From assembly GCF_025150745.1 (NCBI RefSeq), contig NZ_CP102282.1, positions 2,429,501-2,493,500 of the forward strand: a DNA stretch of 64,000 nt, read 5' to 3'. Source of the DNA: Eubacterium ventriosum. Its GTDB lineage: Bacteria > Bacillota > Clostridia > Lachnospirales > Lachnospiraceae. Made by a program: the position numbers and the translations under genes. Of this stretch, positions 8,962 through 16,904 are shown in pieces. Positions within the stretch are counted from its first letter, which is position 1. The number at the start of each line of letters is the position of its first letter. Under the pieces are notes generated by a model. That model was not told the DNA's origin. It saw only the letters and a program-made list of their open reading frames with translations, and did not search any database.

Positions 8962-9447
8962 TTAATTGCCTTTACGGATTCTACGAAATATTTCGTATTG
9001 TCTTTTTAATTCTTCCTCTTCATTAATCGGATATCCTTTTGCCTCCAAAATTCTTTCTATTGCCTGACTTGGATCCATTGTATGATAAGCAAAAAATAAT
9101 TCCCGTAATTCTTTTGGTTTTATGATTTTATAAACCTGAGATGATGATTTTTCATATGTGTATGAAAAATAGCGGTAAATATACCCTATCCAGTACATTT
9201 CATTAGGAGAATACTTTACCGAACCATACTTTGACTCTCCATACTGTTCAACTATTCTTTCAAAAATATCTTTTGGTTGAATATTAGTCTGCAAAATATC
9301 TCCACTGTCTAAACTTTTTGCAATTATACTTTGCATAAACCTTCTTATAAATATTTCTGAACTTGTAGACGTCGTTTCAATTGACATTTCAAATACTTGT
9401 CCTTGCATTTCACATAATATTAAACCATCTTTGTCAAATTTTCTCAT
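8962..9447 (-). CDS. Probable antitoxin-like partner of the DUF3990 protein
   Basis: The 161-residue soluble protein is encoded 26 bases after the HTH-DUF3990 gene on the same strand. The middle (residues ~80-130) reads YWIGYIYRYFSYTYEKSSSQVYKI followed by KPKELRELFFAYHTMDPSQA, a pattern I recall from short proteins that accompany DUF3990 genes in Firmicutes. No enzymatic motif is visible. By position and size it is the likely antitoxin or immunity factor; that is inference. ATG 9447 is preceded by AGGAGCAG. Confidence 0.55.
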   Translation of the reverse strand: MRKFDKDGLILCEMQGQVFEMSIETTSTSSEIFIRRFMQSIIAKSLDSGDILQTNIQPKDIFERIVEQYGESKYGSVKYSPNEMYWIGYIYRYFSYTYEKSSSQVYKIIKPKELRELFFAYHTMDPSQAIERILEAKGYPINEEEELKRQYEIFRRIRKGN

Positions 9448-9473
9448 ATAATAACTGCTCCTTACAATCCTTT

Positions 9474-10328
9474 TTATTTCAGAATTTCATCTATATAACG
9501 ACCTTTTCCTCTATATTTAATTCTGGCTAATTTGACTTTATCATCTCCAAGCTTAGCATCCGAATTTCTCATTTTCTTATAGTATTCCTTTTCTTTTTCC
9601 GAAATATAACAACGTTCCAACATTTTAAGGCTTTTGATAGCTTTGTCACTTTTAAATACATACTGATAACCTAAATTGGTAGCCGCCAGACAGTGCTTAC
9701 ACTGCTCATCAGTTATTTCTCCCATAATAAATGAGTTAATAATCTGGAACATTCTATTATCCGCAATGGGAGCTATGATATAATCACAGTCACAGGATTT
9801 TTCTATTAGCTTTTTTATTATGGGATGATTTTCATATTCCTCTAAAACGCCACGATAATAAGCTATAGTCATCATCCATTCCTGATTCACATTATATTTT
9901 TTCCCTTTTAAACCTTCTTCCTTAAAATCAAAAATATACACACTTGACTTTTCAAAACCTGAAATAAATGATATCGCCTGTTCGTATCTCTCACCTGTAT
10001 AAAAGCCCTGTCCCAAATCATTATTCGTTCTGCTTTTGTGTATATCCAACTTTCCTTCTATCCTGCTCTTCGCTCCATGAAATAAAAGCTTATGATTCTT
10101 ATCCATATTTTCTATATAGAACATTTCTTTAAGCCTATTAAGTTTAATATTATTCTTAAAAGCAAATTCATACACATGCTCTAGCAATTTATCAGATGGG
10201 GTAGTTTTACCCATCTCATTACGCGAAATAGTAATCTGTTCAACACCAATTTTTTCAGCAATCTGAGATTGTGTTAACCCCAATATCTCCCTAATTGATT
10301 TCAAATCTTCTTTAAAGTTATATTCCAT
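9474..10328 (-). CDS. HTH-DUF3990 fusion, probable ADP-ribosyltransferase-like toxin
   Basis: 284 residues. Residues ~5-60 are a Cro/CI-type helix-turn-helix (LRSI-like start, LTQSQIAEKIGVEQITISRN, then ELLEHV-like). Residues ~80-250 match DUF3990, a family with an ADP-ribosyltransferase-like fold: LLFHGAKS (a His block), NNDLGQGFYTGERYEQAISF (a Tyr block) and VYIFDF. Toxin-antitoxin and phage-related roles are proposed for such domains. The fusion of operator-binding domain and catalytic-like domain means the protein may regulate its own promoter, which lies in a tandem repeat at 10341-10418. It is the first gene of a two-gene operon. Family is well supported; catalytic activity is not shown. 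Confidence 0.78.
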   Translation of the reverse strand: MEYNFKEDLKSIREILGLTQSQIAEKIGVEQITISRNEMGKTTPSDKLLEHVYEFAFKNNIKLNRLKEMFYIENMDKNHKLLFHGAKSRIEGKLDIHKSRTNNDLGQGFYTGERYEQAISFISGFEKSSVYIFDFKEEGLKGKKYNVNQEWMMTIAYYRGVLEEYENHPIIKKLIEKSCDCDYIIAPIADNRMFQIINSFIMGEITDEQCKHCLAATNLGYQYVFKSDKAIKSLKMLERCYISEKEKEYYKKMRNSDAKLGDDKVKLARIKYRGKGRYIDEILK

Positions 10329-10340
10329 ATTTTGTCACCT

Positions 10341-10418
10341 CAACTTATTTATATCATATTACTTAAATAAGTTTGTTGTCAACTTATTTACATCATATTA
10401 CTTAAACAAGTTTTAAGT
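10341..10418 (-). promoter_or_regulatory. 39-bp tandem operator and promoter of the HTH-DUF3990 operon
   Basis: Two adjacent 39-bp copies start with CAACTTATTTA and differ at only two of the first ~34 positions. Each copy contains an inverted repeat (ACTTATTT with AAATAAGT in the first). On the minus strand TTGACA (10377-10382) and TATGAT (10353-10358) form a promoter with an 18-base spacer inside the repeats. Binding of the HTH protein here would cover the promoter, consistent with autorepression. Confidence 0.7.
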
Positions 10419-10506
10419 TATAGCTGACCCTCGCATTCAGCTCGGTCGATTATTAATTAGTTTCTTTATACTTCTACTTCTTGTTAATTATCTTAAATAT
10501 TGTGAT

Positions 10507-10744
10507 TTATGCCGGTATTCCTATAATAAGAACGTTTCTAATCATTGAAGTCGAAATCTTTGCATCGCCAATTGACACTGACAATCTGTTAGTTTTTTAA
10601 TCATTACATAAACATAGTAGATATCCGCAATTAAATTTCCAAGAACCGTTGCAATTGCGGCACCTGCTGCACCCTGCTTTAATCCAAAAATAAATATTGG
10701 ATCAAGTATTATGTTGGCAACTGAACCTACCATTGAACCAACTT
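10507..10744 (-). pseudogene. MATE efflux transporter remnant
   Basis: The reading VANIILDPIFIFGLKQGAAG and AAIATVLGNLIADIYYVYVM matches the middle of MATE-family multidrug exporters. A frameshift follows near 10555: the next frame continues SIGDAKISTSMIRNVLIIGI, as expected for the next loop and helix, then stops at 10507. The N-terminal third and the C-terminal half of the ~450-residue transporter are missing. It is a decayed fragment. Confidence 0.85.
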
Positions 10745-10758
10745 GTCTCCTTATTTTT

Positions 10759-10797
10759 AGGGAACTTTTTTGTTGTTTTTCTTTCAAAAAGTTCCCT
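10759..10797. repeat. 12-bp perfect inverted repeat beside the MATE remnant
   Basis: AGGGAACTTTTT and AAAAAGTTCCCT flank a 15-base T-rich loop. It lies exactly where homology to the MATE transporter begins, so it could be an insertion scar, a small mobile hairpin or a terminator. Confidence 0.5.
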
Positions 10798-10820
10798 ATT
10801 TAAATTTCTTATTAATCAAA

Positions 10821-10860
10821 GAACATCCACAATCACAGAATAAATGGATTATAGATGTCC
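10821..10860 (-). terminator. Terminator-like hairpin after the cupin gene
   Basis: On the minus strand GGACATCTATAATC pairs imperfectly with GATTGTGGATGTTC, followed by TTTG. A GCGCAAATTGCGC palindrome lies between it and the gene end. It would end the transcript of the decarboxylase-cupin gene. Confidence 0.5.
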
Positions 10861-10894
10861 GACCGTAGCGCAAATTGCGCCCTATCATATTTAA

Positions 10895-11662
10895 TTATTT
10901 TAATTTTCCATATTCTTCATCTGATACAGGCTCACACCATTCATTTGATATTTCTTCACCCGGTACTTCAACTGCAAGATGGCTGAACCAACTGTCAGGT
11001 GCTGCACCATGCCAATGTTTTACTTCCGGTGGAATGTTAATGCAATCACCCGGTTTCATTTCAATTGCTTCCTTGCCTTCTTCTTGATAGTATCCACGAC
11101 CTGCTACGCATACAAGAATCTGTCCACCACCATTTTTTGCGTGATGAATATGCCAGTTATTTCTGCAACCCGGTTCAAATGTTACATTAAAGATTCCAAC
11201 CTGGTCTGTTGAAACTGGTGCAAGGAAACTCTTGCCACTGAAATACTGGGCAAAACCGTCATTAGGCTGTCCAATTGGAAATGGCATTTCCTTTGCATGT
11301 GCTCTCATTGCTGCGTCTTCATATGGTAAATCACCTTCGTTTACTCCCCATACTTCTTTTGACAAATTAAATACTGCCCAAGCTTTTGGCCAACCTGCAT
11401 AAAATGCAACATGAGTAATAATTGCTGCAATTTCCTTCTGTGTTACACCGTGGTCTTTTGCATTCTGCAAATGAAATTTTAAAGATGAATCTGTGATTCC
11501 CTGTGACATAAGGGCAACTACTGTAATTATACTTCTTGTTTTAACATCTATATCCTGATTATTCCAATTTTCTCCGAAAAGAACATCATCATTAAAATGT
11601 GCAAATTCAGGAGCAAATTCTCCTAAAGCATTTCTTCCTGCTGTCTGTACAATCTTTGCCAT
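10895..11662 (-). CDS. Carboxymuconolactone decarboxylase-like/cupin fusion protein
   Basis: The start is the ATG at 11662, which follows TTGGAGGATTTTACA and gives MAKIVQTAGRNALG. Residues ~1-115 are a carboxymuconolactone decarboxylase/AhpD-like helical domain (RSIITVVALMSQG, then HLQNAKDHGVTQKEIAAIIT and HVAFYAGWPKAW). It lacks an obvious CxxC peroxidatic pair. Residues ~140-250 are a cupin barrel with metal ligands in NNWHIHHAKNGGG and PGDCINIPPEVKHWHG. Such fusions are common in gut Firmicutes next to flavodoxins and LysR regulators, as here. They are presumed to handle oxidised or quinone-like compounds; the exact substrate is unknown. Confidence 0.88.
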   Translation of the reverse strand: MAKIVQTAGRNALGEFAPEFAHFNDDVLFGENWNNQDIDVKTRSIITVVALMSQGITDSSLKFHLQNAKDHGVTQKEIAAIITHVAFYAGWPKAWAVFNLSKEVWGVNEGDLPYEDAAMRAHAKEMPFPIGQPNDGFAQYFSGKSFLAPVSTDQVGIFNVTFEPGCRNNWHIHHAKNGGGQILVCVAGRGYYQEEGKEAIEMKPGDCINIPPEVKHWHGAAPDSWFSHLAVEVPGEEISNEWCEPVSDEEYGKLK

Positions 11663-11744
11663 TGTAAAATCCTCCAATTAATTTATTTCTAATCTTGATT
11701 TTGTGGATTGTTCTTTACTTCCGACTATCACAATTATGTAATTA

Positions 11745-12209
11745 TTATAAGCTTTTTGCAAACTTTTCAATTTCTGACTTACTATTTAAAATTTTGCCTT
11801 CAACAATTTCTGTATTTGGTGCTGATGGCTGTAATTCTTTAACTGTATTTCCAAATCCGCTTCCGCCTGATGTTGCAAACAAAACAACCTTCTTTCCTGA
11901 AAAATCAAATTTTTCTAAGAATGTGTTAACGATTGTTGGTGCAACGTACCACCAAATTGGAAAACCTAAAATTATTTCATCATATTCTGCTATGTTTGCA
12001 TCCTTGTCTTCTATTTCAGGTCTGAACTTTTTGTCATTCATTTCCACACTGCTTCTTGATTTTTTGTCCATCCAGTTAAGGTCTGCCTTTGTGTAAGCTA
12101 CCTTAGGTGTAATTTCGTATAAATCTGCTCCTGCTGCTTCTGCCAATAATTCAGCAGTCTTCTTTGTTGTTCCACTTGCGCTAAAATAAGCTACTAACTT
12201 CTTTGCCAT
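11745..12209 (-). CDS. Flavodoxin
   Basis: Start at ATG 12209 after TTGGAGGTAG, giving MAKKLVAYFSASGTTKKTAE. The phosphate-binding loop for FMN is FSASGTTKKTAELLAE (residues ~9-24). The flavin ring loops are IILGFPIWWYVAPTIVNTFL (residue ~82) and FATSGGSGFGNT (residue ~110). At ~154 residues it is a single-domain flavodoxin of the type that pairs with carboxymuconolactone-decarboxylase/cupin genes. It carries single electrons in the cytoplasm. It is followed within 85 bases by the decarboxylase-cupin gene, so the two probably form one transcript. Confidence 0.93.
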   Translation of the reverse strand: MAKKLVAYFSASGTTKKTAELLAEAAGADLYEITPKVAYTKADLNWMDKKSRSSVEMNDKKFRPEIEDKDANIAEYDEIILGFPIWWYVAPTIVNTFLEKFDFSGKKVVLFATSGGSGFGNTVKELQPSAPNTEIVEGKILNSKSEIEKFAKSL

Positions 12210-12310
12210 AAAAACTACCTCCAATACTTTCTTCTATCATGAATGTAATAATAAAATTTTCGGACTGCCAAATAAGTTTTGCTACTGCAATCCTCTCTCA
12301 TATATGAAAA

Positions 12311-12343
12311 AACGTGCAAAGCCTATCTCTGACCCTGCACGTT
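12311..12343 (-). terminator. Terminator downstream of the MerR-YbjQ operon
   Basis: AACGTGCA and TGCACGTT form the stem; on the minus strand it is followed by TTTTTTC. It separates the MerR/YbjQ and LysR-remnant region from the flavodoxin gene. Confidence 0.8.
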
Positions 12344-12394
12344 TATTATATCTCTTTTATTCAATTATTACCAATACCTATATTAAATCATAGT

Positions 12395-12502
12395 CTATGC
12401 CTTGTAAGCATTTATTTCTTCTATAAACAAATTAATTGCCTTAGAGTATGGTCTTTGTTCCTTTGCAACTGTCAAAAAATAACGCAATACTCTAAGTTCC
12501 AT
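12395..12502 (-). pseudogene. LysR regulator remnant with in-frame internal deletion
   Basis: The 35-residue frame begins MELRVLRYFLTVAKEQ, the N-terminus of LysR-family regulators, and jumps to PYSKAINLFIEEI, which looks like the C-terminus of one, then stops. It still has a ribosome site (AAAGGAAG). It looks like a LysR gene that lost about 260 internal codons in frame. LysR genes normally sit next to flavodoxin/cupin operons of this type. The remaining 200 bases of the 12225-12585 gap hold only the terminator and an AT-rich spacer. Confidence 0.7.
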
Positions 12503-12585
12503 TAATAGCTTCCTTTCGGTTTATGATTTGTTTATCACAGCTTTTTTACAATTGGTAATCAATTACTATGTGTCTGATTATTTAA

Positions 12586-12903
12586 TCACTTGTCTATAAT
12601 TTTTACGGCAGTACCATAGGCAATCACTTCTGCTGCTCCACTCATTACCTGTGATGAACCATATTTTACACCAATTACTGCATCTGCGTCCAGTTCTTTT
12701 GCCTCATCAACCATTCTCTTAACAGCAATCTGTCTTGCCTCATTTAACATTTCCGTATAACCTACGATTTCTCCACCTACAAGTGTTTTCATTCCTGCCA
12801 TAAAATCGCGACCTACATTTTTGGTCTGAACAACTGTTCCTTTTACCATACCCAATGCTTCTATTTCCGTTCCCGGAATATAATCAATACTTAGCAGCTT
12901 CAT
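12586..12903 (-). CDS. YbjQ/UPF0145 family protein
   Basis: Start at ATG 12903 after GGAGGAG, giving MKLLSIDYIPGTEIEALG. The 105-residue protein shows the family blocks GMVKGTVVQTKNVGRDF, AGMKTLVGGEIVGYTEMLNE and the C-terminal DADAVIGVKYGSSQ. It is a small, probably multimeric cytosolic protein of unknown function, sometimes annotated as a heavy-metal-binding domain. The gene overlaps the end of the merR-like gene by 20 bases, so they are translationally coupled. Confidence 0.9.
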   Translation of the reverse strand: MKLLSIDYIPGTEIEALGMVKGTVVQTKNVGRDFMAGMKTLVGGEIVGYTEMLNEARQIAVKRMVDEAKELDADAVIGVKYGSSQVMSGAAEVIAYGTAVKIIDK

Positions 12904-13525
12904 CTTCTTCTCCTCCATCTATTTCTCTTATTCTGCCTATTAAAACACCAATGATACATACAATGATAACAACCGGAATTGCTACTAAAACTATCAAAAG
13001 TCCTAAAGGAATTGGATCAACACTATTTCCCCACAGGAACATTCCAATAAGAAATATCATAAATACTATCATTACTGCTCCTCCGATTATTGCTCCCATT
13101 TTCTTCTTCATGTGGATGTCAATTTTGCTAATGTTCACAAAATCTATGCCCTCCTTCTCCATGTTTTCCATCTTCTCAAGCCATTCATCTGTTTTCAGAT
13201 TATTAAGTTCACATTTCTGATTTATGATTTCTTCGGTAAGATTATACATTTTGGTAAGGTTAGATTTTTGTTTTTCCAAAACATCTAAATATTTTTCCAA
13301 ACAATTTTCCAAAGTAACATTGTCATTTAATACTGATTTTATGTCTTCTACTGATATTCCGATTTTTCTTAAAAGTTTTATTTTTTTCAAAACTTCTATA
13401 TTATCCTGATGGTATTCTCTGTAACCATTATCAGCTCTTTCAGGTGTAAGTAATCCCTGACTTTCATAAAATCTAATATTTTTGCTTGTTATTCCAACTA
13501 GTTCTTCAACCTGTTTAATCTTCAC
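12884..13525 (-). CDS. MerR-family regulator with C-terminal membrane segments
   Basis: Residues 1-70 are a MerR helix-turn-helix (MKIKQVEELVGITSKNIRFY, then GLLTPERADNGYREYHQDNI). A coiled-coil follows (residues ~75-125). Residues ~140-205 form two membrane segments (KKMGAIIGGAVMIVFMIFLI and LGLLIVLVAIPVVIIVCIIG). MerR proteins are usually soluble dimers, so this is a membrane-anchored version. The effector is unknown; no Cys cluster for metal binding is visible. It is coupled to ybjQ. Confidence 0.88.
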   Translation of the reverse strand: MKIKQVEELVGITSKNIRFYESQGLLTPERADNGYREYHQDNIEVLKKIKLLRKIGISVEDIKSVLNDNVTLENCLEKYLDVLEKQKSNLTKMYNLTEEIINQKCELNNLKTDEWLEKMENMEKEGIDFVNISKIDIHMKKKMGAIIGGAVMIVFMIFLIGMFLWGNSVDPIPLGLLIVLVAIPVVIIVCIIGVLIGRIREIDGGEEDEAAKY

Positions 13526-13680
13526 CGGATAGCCTCCATCTTCTTGTTTTTAATAACCCGATTCACTTATAACTGTATCGATACGCCTTATTTATACAGC
13601 TTCCATAAGGTGGAAGGTCAATACTTTTTTAATTCTAATAATATTATTATATACCATACATTACAACATATAAAGAAAAA

Positions 13681-13701
13681 AGAGCCGGGCTCCCCAACTC
13701 T
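13681..13701 (-). terminator. Terminator of the ABC importer operon
   Basis: On the minus strand AGAGTTGGG-GAG-CCCGGCTCT folds with two G-T pairs and is followed by TTTTTTCTTT. It ends the importer transcript just after the last permease gene. Confidence 0.85.
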
Positions 13702-13722
13702 TTTCTCAACAAATTATGATTT

Positions 13723-14553
13723 TTATCCTTTTACTGCTCCAACTACAAGACTCTCCTGTACCTGTTTGCTTAAAAAGAAATAAATAATGATAGTAGGTAA
13801 TGTTGCTATAACCATACCTGCTCCTATTAATCCCCATTCTGTTGAATACTGACCTGCAAGTGACATTATTCCTACTGGAAGTGTTCTATACTGGTCACTG
13901 TCAACAAAAGTATTGGCTAACATTAATTCATTCCATGTTCCAAGAAATGTAAATATTGAAGCTGTGGCAATAGCCGGCTTAACCATTGGGAATATTATTT
14001 GAATAAAACATTTAAATATTCCACAGCCGTCAATATATGCGGCTTCTTCCATTTCTCTTGGTATTCCTTTATAGAAACCAACTAATATCATAATACTCAT
14101 TGGCAGAGCTCCTGCTATATATGGAATCATTAGTCCAAGATAACCTCCCTTTAACCCAAGTTTGTCAAGAATCTGGAATAATGGAAGTAATGCTGCCTGA
14201 GCAGGTATCATTATTCCTATCATAAATAATCCATAAACAGCATTCTTTAGTTTCCATGTCATTCTGGCAATGGCGTATGCTGCCATTGAAGATATTATTC
14301 CTGCCACAACAACGGTAACTACAGAATAAAAAACTGAATTAAGGAAATAACGAATTAAGTTAGATGAACTTAATGCTGTTATATAATTATCCCATCTCCA
14401 AACTTTTGGAAGTCCTATTACATTCTCGCCAAATATTTCCGTATTGCTTTTTAATGAAAAAGTTATAAGCCAGTATAAGGGAAACAACTGAGTCAAAGCA
14501 ATTAAAAGCAACACTATAAATTTTATCTTGCCTATAATATTTTTCTTCTTCAT
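13723..14553 (-). CDS. Carbohydrate ABC transporter permease (MalG type)
   Basis: 276 residues with six membrane segments. The start of the N-terminal helix and PLYWLITFSLKSNTEIFG are typical of MalG-type permeases. The cytoplasmic coupling loop EEAAYIDGCGIFKCFIQIIF (residue ~170) matches the EAA motif that contacts the ATPase. It is the third gene of the binding protein-permease-permease operon. No ATPase gene is present, so the importer probably uses a shared MsmX/UgpC-like ATPase encoded elsewhere. Context (GH81 enzyme, shared promoter element) points to beta-1,3-gluco-oligosaccharides as cargo. Confidence 0.93.
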   Translation of the reverse strand: MKKKNIIGKIKFIVLLLIALTQLFPLYWLITFSLKSNTEIFGENVIGLPKVWRWDNYITALSSSNLIRYFLNSVFYSVVTVVVAGIISSMAAYAIARMTWKLKNAVYGLFMIGIMIPAQAALLPLFQILDKLGLKGGYLGLMIPYIAGALPMSIMILVGFYKGIPREMEEAAYIDGCGIFKCFIQIIFPMVKPAIATASIFTFLGTWNELMLANTFVDSDQYRTLPVGIMSLAGQYSTEWGLIGAGMVIATLPTIIIYFFLSKQVQESLVVGAVKG

Positions 14554-14562
14554 TGTACCCTC

Positions 14563-15447
14563 CTATACTGCTGAAACATTTTGTTCTGCTTTTTTAAACA
14601 ATCTGTTTACAATAAATGTAAATATTAAACATTCGATTACTATAAAAAATGCCTGAGCACTTCCATAACCATATAATCCTTTTCTAAACAAATTGTTATA
14701 CATTAATGTTGCCGGAACCTCACTTATATGATTTGGTCCACCACCTGTCATTACATATACTAAATCAAAGGCTCTAAGTGAACCTGTAATTGCAAAGATT
14801 ACACAAGTCTTTATTACAGGAACCAGCAGAGGTAACGTAATTTTTCTATAAACCTGCCATGTTGATGCTCCATCAATCTGTGCAGCTTCATAGTAATCTG
14901 TTGAAATTGATTTAATTCCTGCGTAAAAAATAATCATGTGATAACCTATATATTGCCATACAGATGGAATTAACACGGTCATAAATGCATTTTTTGTAAG
15001 CCATGAGTGTTCATATTCCGGTACAAAATATCTTATTACAGTATTTATTACACCATAATCACTGTTAAACATTTTAAGCCATAATTGTCCAATAACCATA
15101 CTTGAAATTACAACAGGTATAAAATATATAGTTCTAAAAAAGTTATCCCCTTTTACACCTTTTGATAATATCAAGGCTAATATTAATGATATTGGTAACT
15201 GAATAAATAATGATGCTGCCACTAATATTAATGAATTTTTTACCGCCTGTGGAAAATATCTGTCGGAAGTAAATAATTCAATATAGTTTTTTATTCCAAT
15301 AAATGTTTTACTTCCAATCCCATTGTATTCAAAAAAGCTATATACTCCTGATGTTATCAATGGGATTAGAGTAAATCCTAAAAATAAAAGTAGCGCCGGT
15401 AATATGAAAATTAATATGTATTTTTTATTTCCAAGCATTTTTTCCAT
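14563..15447 (-). CDS. Sugar ABC transporter permease (MalF type)
   Basis: Start at ATG 15447 after AGAGGTGGG. About 294 residues with six membrane segments. N-terminal LPALLLFLGFTLIPLITSGV and the EAA loop YEAAQIDGASTWQVYRKITL (residue ~195) identify a MalF/UgpA-type subunit that pairs with the next gene. The gene lies 9 bases upstream of the MalG-type gene and about 20 bases after the binding-protein gene. The late segment FDLVYVMTGGGPNHISEVPA is a family hallmark. Confidence 0.93.
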   Translation of the reverse strand: MEKMLGNKKYILIFILPALLLFLGFTLIPLITSGVYSFFEYNGIGSKTFIGIKNYIELFTSDRYFPQAVKNSLILVAASLFIQLPISLILALILSKGVKGDNFFRTIYFIPVVISSMVIGQLWLKMFNSDYGVINTVIRYFVPEYEHSWLTKNAFMTVLIPSVWQYIGYHMIIFYAGIKSISTDYYEAAQIDGASTWQVYRKITLPLLVPVIKTCVIFAITGSLRAFDLVYVMTGGGPNHISEVPATLMYNNLFRKGLYGYGSAQAFFIVIECLIFTFIVNRLFKKAEQNVSAV

Positions 15448-15469
15448 AACACTACCCACCTCTTACTTC

Positions 15470-16783
15470 TTATTTGCCGTTGATTGCCGCTTTATGTTCA
15501 TCAATAAATTCATTTATATCTGCGCCATCTGCAAATAATGTCTGTACCTGTTCGTTATGAACTGCAGCAGGTTCTGCTTCTAAAGATGTATCCCATGCAA
15601 GAACACCCTGTTTTCCTTCTGCCAATAAATCTTTAATCTGAATGAATAATGGATTTAACTTACTTTCATCAGCTTTTGTTGTCCATCCACTGAATCCTGA
15701 ACCTGTTTCGTATGATGCAACACCCATTTTTTCATTAATGTAAATACAGAATTTTGCTGCTTCTTCTTTGTACTTAGTATTGTTGTTTACCCAGAATGAT
15801 TCAACATAACCACCACAGTAATCTGTTGATTCTCCATTTCCGTCAGAAATCATAGGAATCTTTAATGCTACAACTTCTTCAGGGTTAATTGTTGCTGCTT
15901 CATCTGTATATACGTTGTTCGCAAACCAGCTTCCCATAATTCTCATTGCTGCCTTGCCGTTTTCAAATGCTGCATTGGCGTCATCATTTCCCTGCTCTAA
16001 TGGATTTTCTCCAAAAGCTCCTAATTTGTATAAGTCTGATACTTTCTGTGCTGCCTTCTTATATCCCTCGTCACCAAATTCTTTTTTACCTGATAGCATT
16101 TCATTAACACCTGTAGCTCCTACTTCTCTCAAAGCTAATGCCTGGTATACAAAAGCTGCATTCCATCCGTCCTTTGCACCTGCTGCTAATGGTGTAACGC
16201 CGTCAAGAGTTTTTAATTTCTTAACTGCATCTACTAATTCATCATATGTTTCAGGAAGCTTAGCACCTGCCTTGTCAAATAATGTTTTGTTGCAGAATAA
16301 TGTCATATACCATGAGAACATTGGCGTTGAATATAATTTTCCATCATATTCAAATGCTGATGTTGAACCTTCCACCATTCTTGATTTAACATCATCTGTT
16401 AAGTAATCATCTAATGCCATTACTTTTCCTGCGTCAACTAATTTCTTAGCTGTACCTGCACCCCACCAGTAGAATACATCAATGCCCTTTGCATCTCCTG
16501 CAAACTCTGCATTAATCTTTGTCTTGTATGCTTCAGTATCCAATGTTTCTGTTTTGATTTTTACATTAGGATTATCTTTTTCGTAAGCCTTAACTGCTTC
16601 CTCATATCTACCCTTAAGTTCATTTGTGTCATTTGACCACTGATGCCATACATTTAATGTGATAGTTCCGTCATCCTTTTTTCCCTCACTCTTACTATCA
16701 CTGTTTCCGCATCCTACCATAGAGAATGCCATTGTTGATGCTAACGTAACCGCTAACACTTTCTTAAAGAAATTCTTTTTCAT
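15470..16783 (-). CDS. Extracellular sugar-binding lipoprotein of the ABC importer
   Basis: The 437-residue precursor has a lipoprotein signal ending AFSMVGCG (Cys25). The mature part is a family 1 solute-binding protein (ITLNVWHQWSNDTNELKGRY at residue ~40, FYWWGAGTAKKLVDAG at ~105). It would capture oligosaccharide outside the cell and hand it to the two permeases encoded directly downstream. The start follows GAGGAGGAAACAAA. The promoter carries the shared element at 16814-16878. Tryptophan-rich stretches suggest sugar stacking. Confidence 0.94.
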   Translation of the reverse strand: MKKNFFKKVLAVTLASTMAFSMVGCGNSDSKSEGKKDDGTITLNVWHQWSNDTNELKGRYEEAVKAYEKDNPNVKIKTETLDTEAYKTKINAEFAGDAKGIDVFYWWGAGTAKKLVDAGKVMALDDYLTDDVKSRMVEGSTSAFEYDGKLYSTPMFSWYMTLFCNKTLFDKAGAKLPETYDELVDAVKKLKTLDGVTPLAAGAKDGWNAAFVYQALALREVGATGVNEMLSGKKEFGDEGYKKAAQKVSDLYKLGAFGENPLEQGNDDANAAFENGKAAMRIMGSWFANNVYTDEAATINPEEVVALKIPMISDGNGESTDYCGGYVESFWVNNNTKYKEEAAKFCIYINEKMGVASYETGSGFSGWTTKADESKLNPLFIQIKDLLAEGKQGVLAWDTSLEAEPAAVHNEQVQTLFADGADINEFIDEHKAAINGK

Positions 16784-16813
16784 TTTGTTTCCTCCTCGAA
16801 TTTTTATACTGAG

Positions 16814-16878
16814 AGTATACTTTAGTACAACACCTATCTCAATTTAATATTTTGACCAAAAAAGGTTAAAAATTTTAC
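16814..16878 (-). promoter_or_regulatory. Promoter and shared regulon element of the importer operon
   Basis: On the minus strand a -35 box TTGAGA (16837-16842) and -10 box TATACT (16814-16819) are 17 bases apart. Directly upstream of the -35 lies a conserved ~35-base element (16843-16878) beginning GTAAAATTTTTAACC and containing GGTCAAAA. The same element precedes three other genes of the locus in the same place. Confidence 0.75.
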
Positions 16879-16899
16879 TAAAATTTCTAACCTTTTTTT
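16857..16899 (-). terminator. Terminator of the kinase-regulator operon overlapping the operator
   Basis: Six bases after the response-regulator stop the minus strand reads AAAAAAAAGGTTAGAAATTT, then pairs with AAAATTTTTAACCTTTTTT. The stem GGTTAGAAATTTT/AAAATTTTTAACC plus T-run is a good intrinsic terminator. Its right half is also the regulon element of the next promoter. Confidence 0.7.
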
Positions 16900-16904
16900 T
16901 AACA

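Noticed and set aside
12314-12505. 63-codon plus-strand frame beside the flavodoxin gene
   Set aside because: No ribosome site; the DNA is explained by the terminator and the LysR remnant on the other strand.
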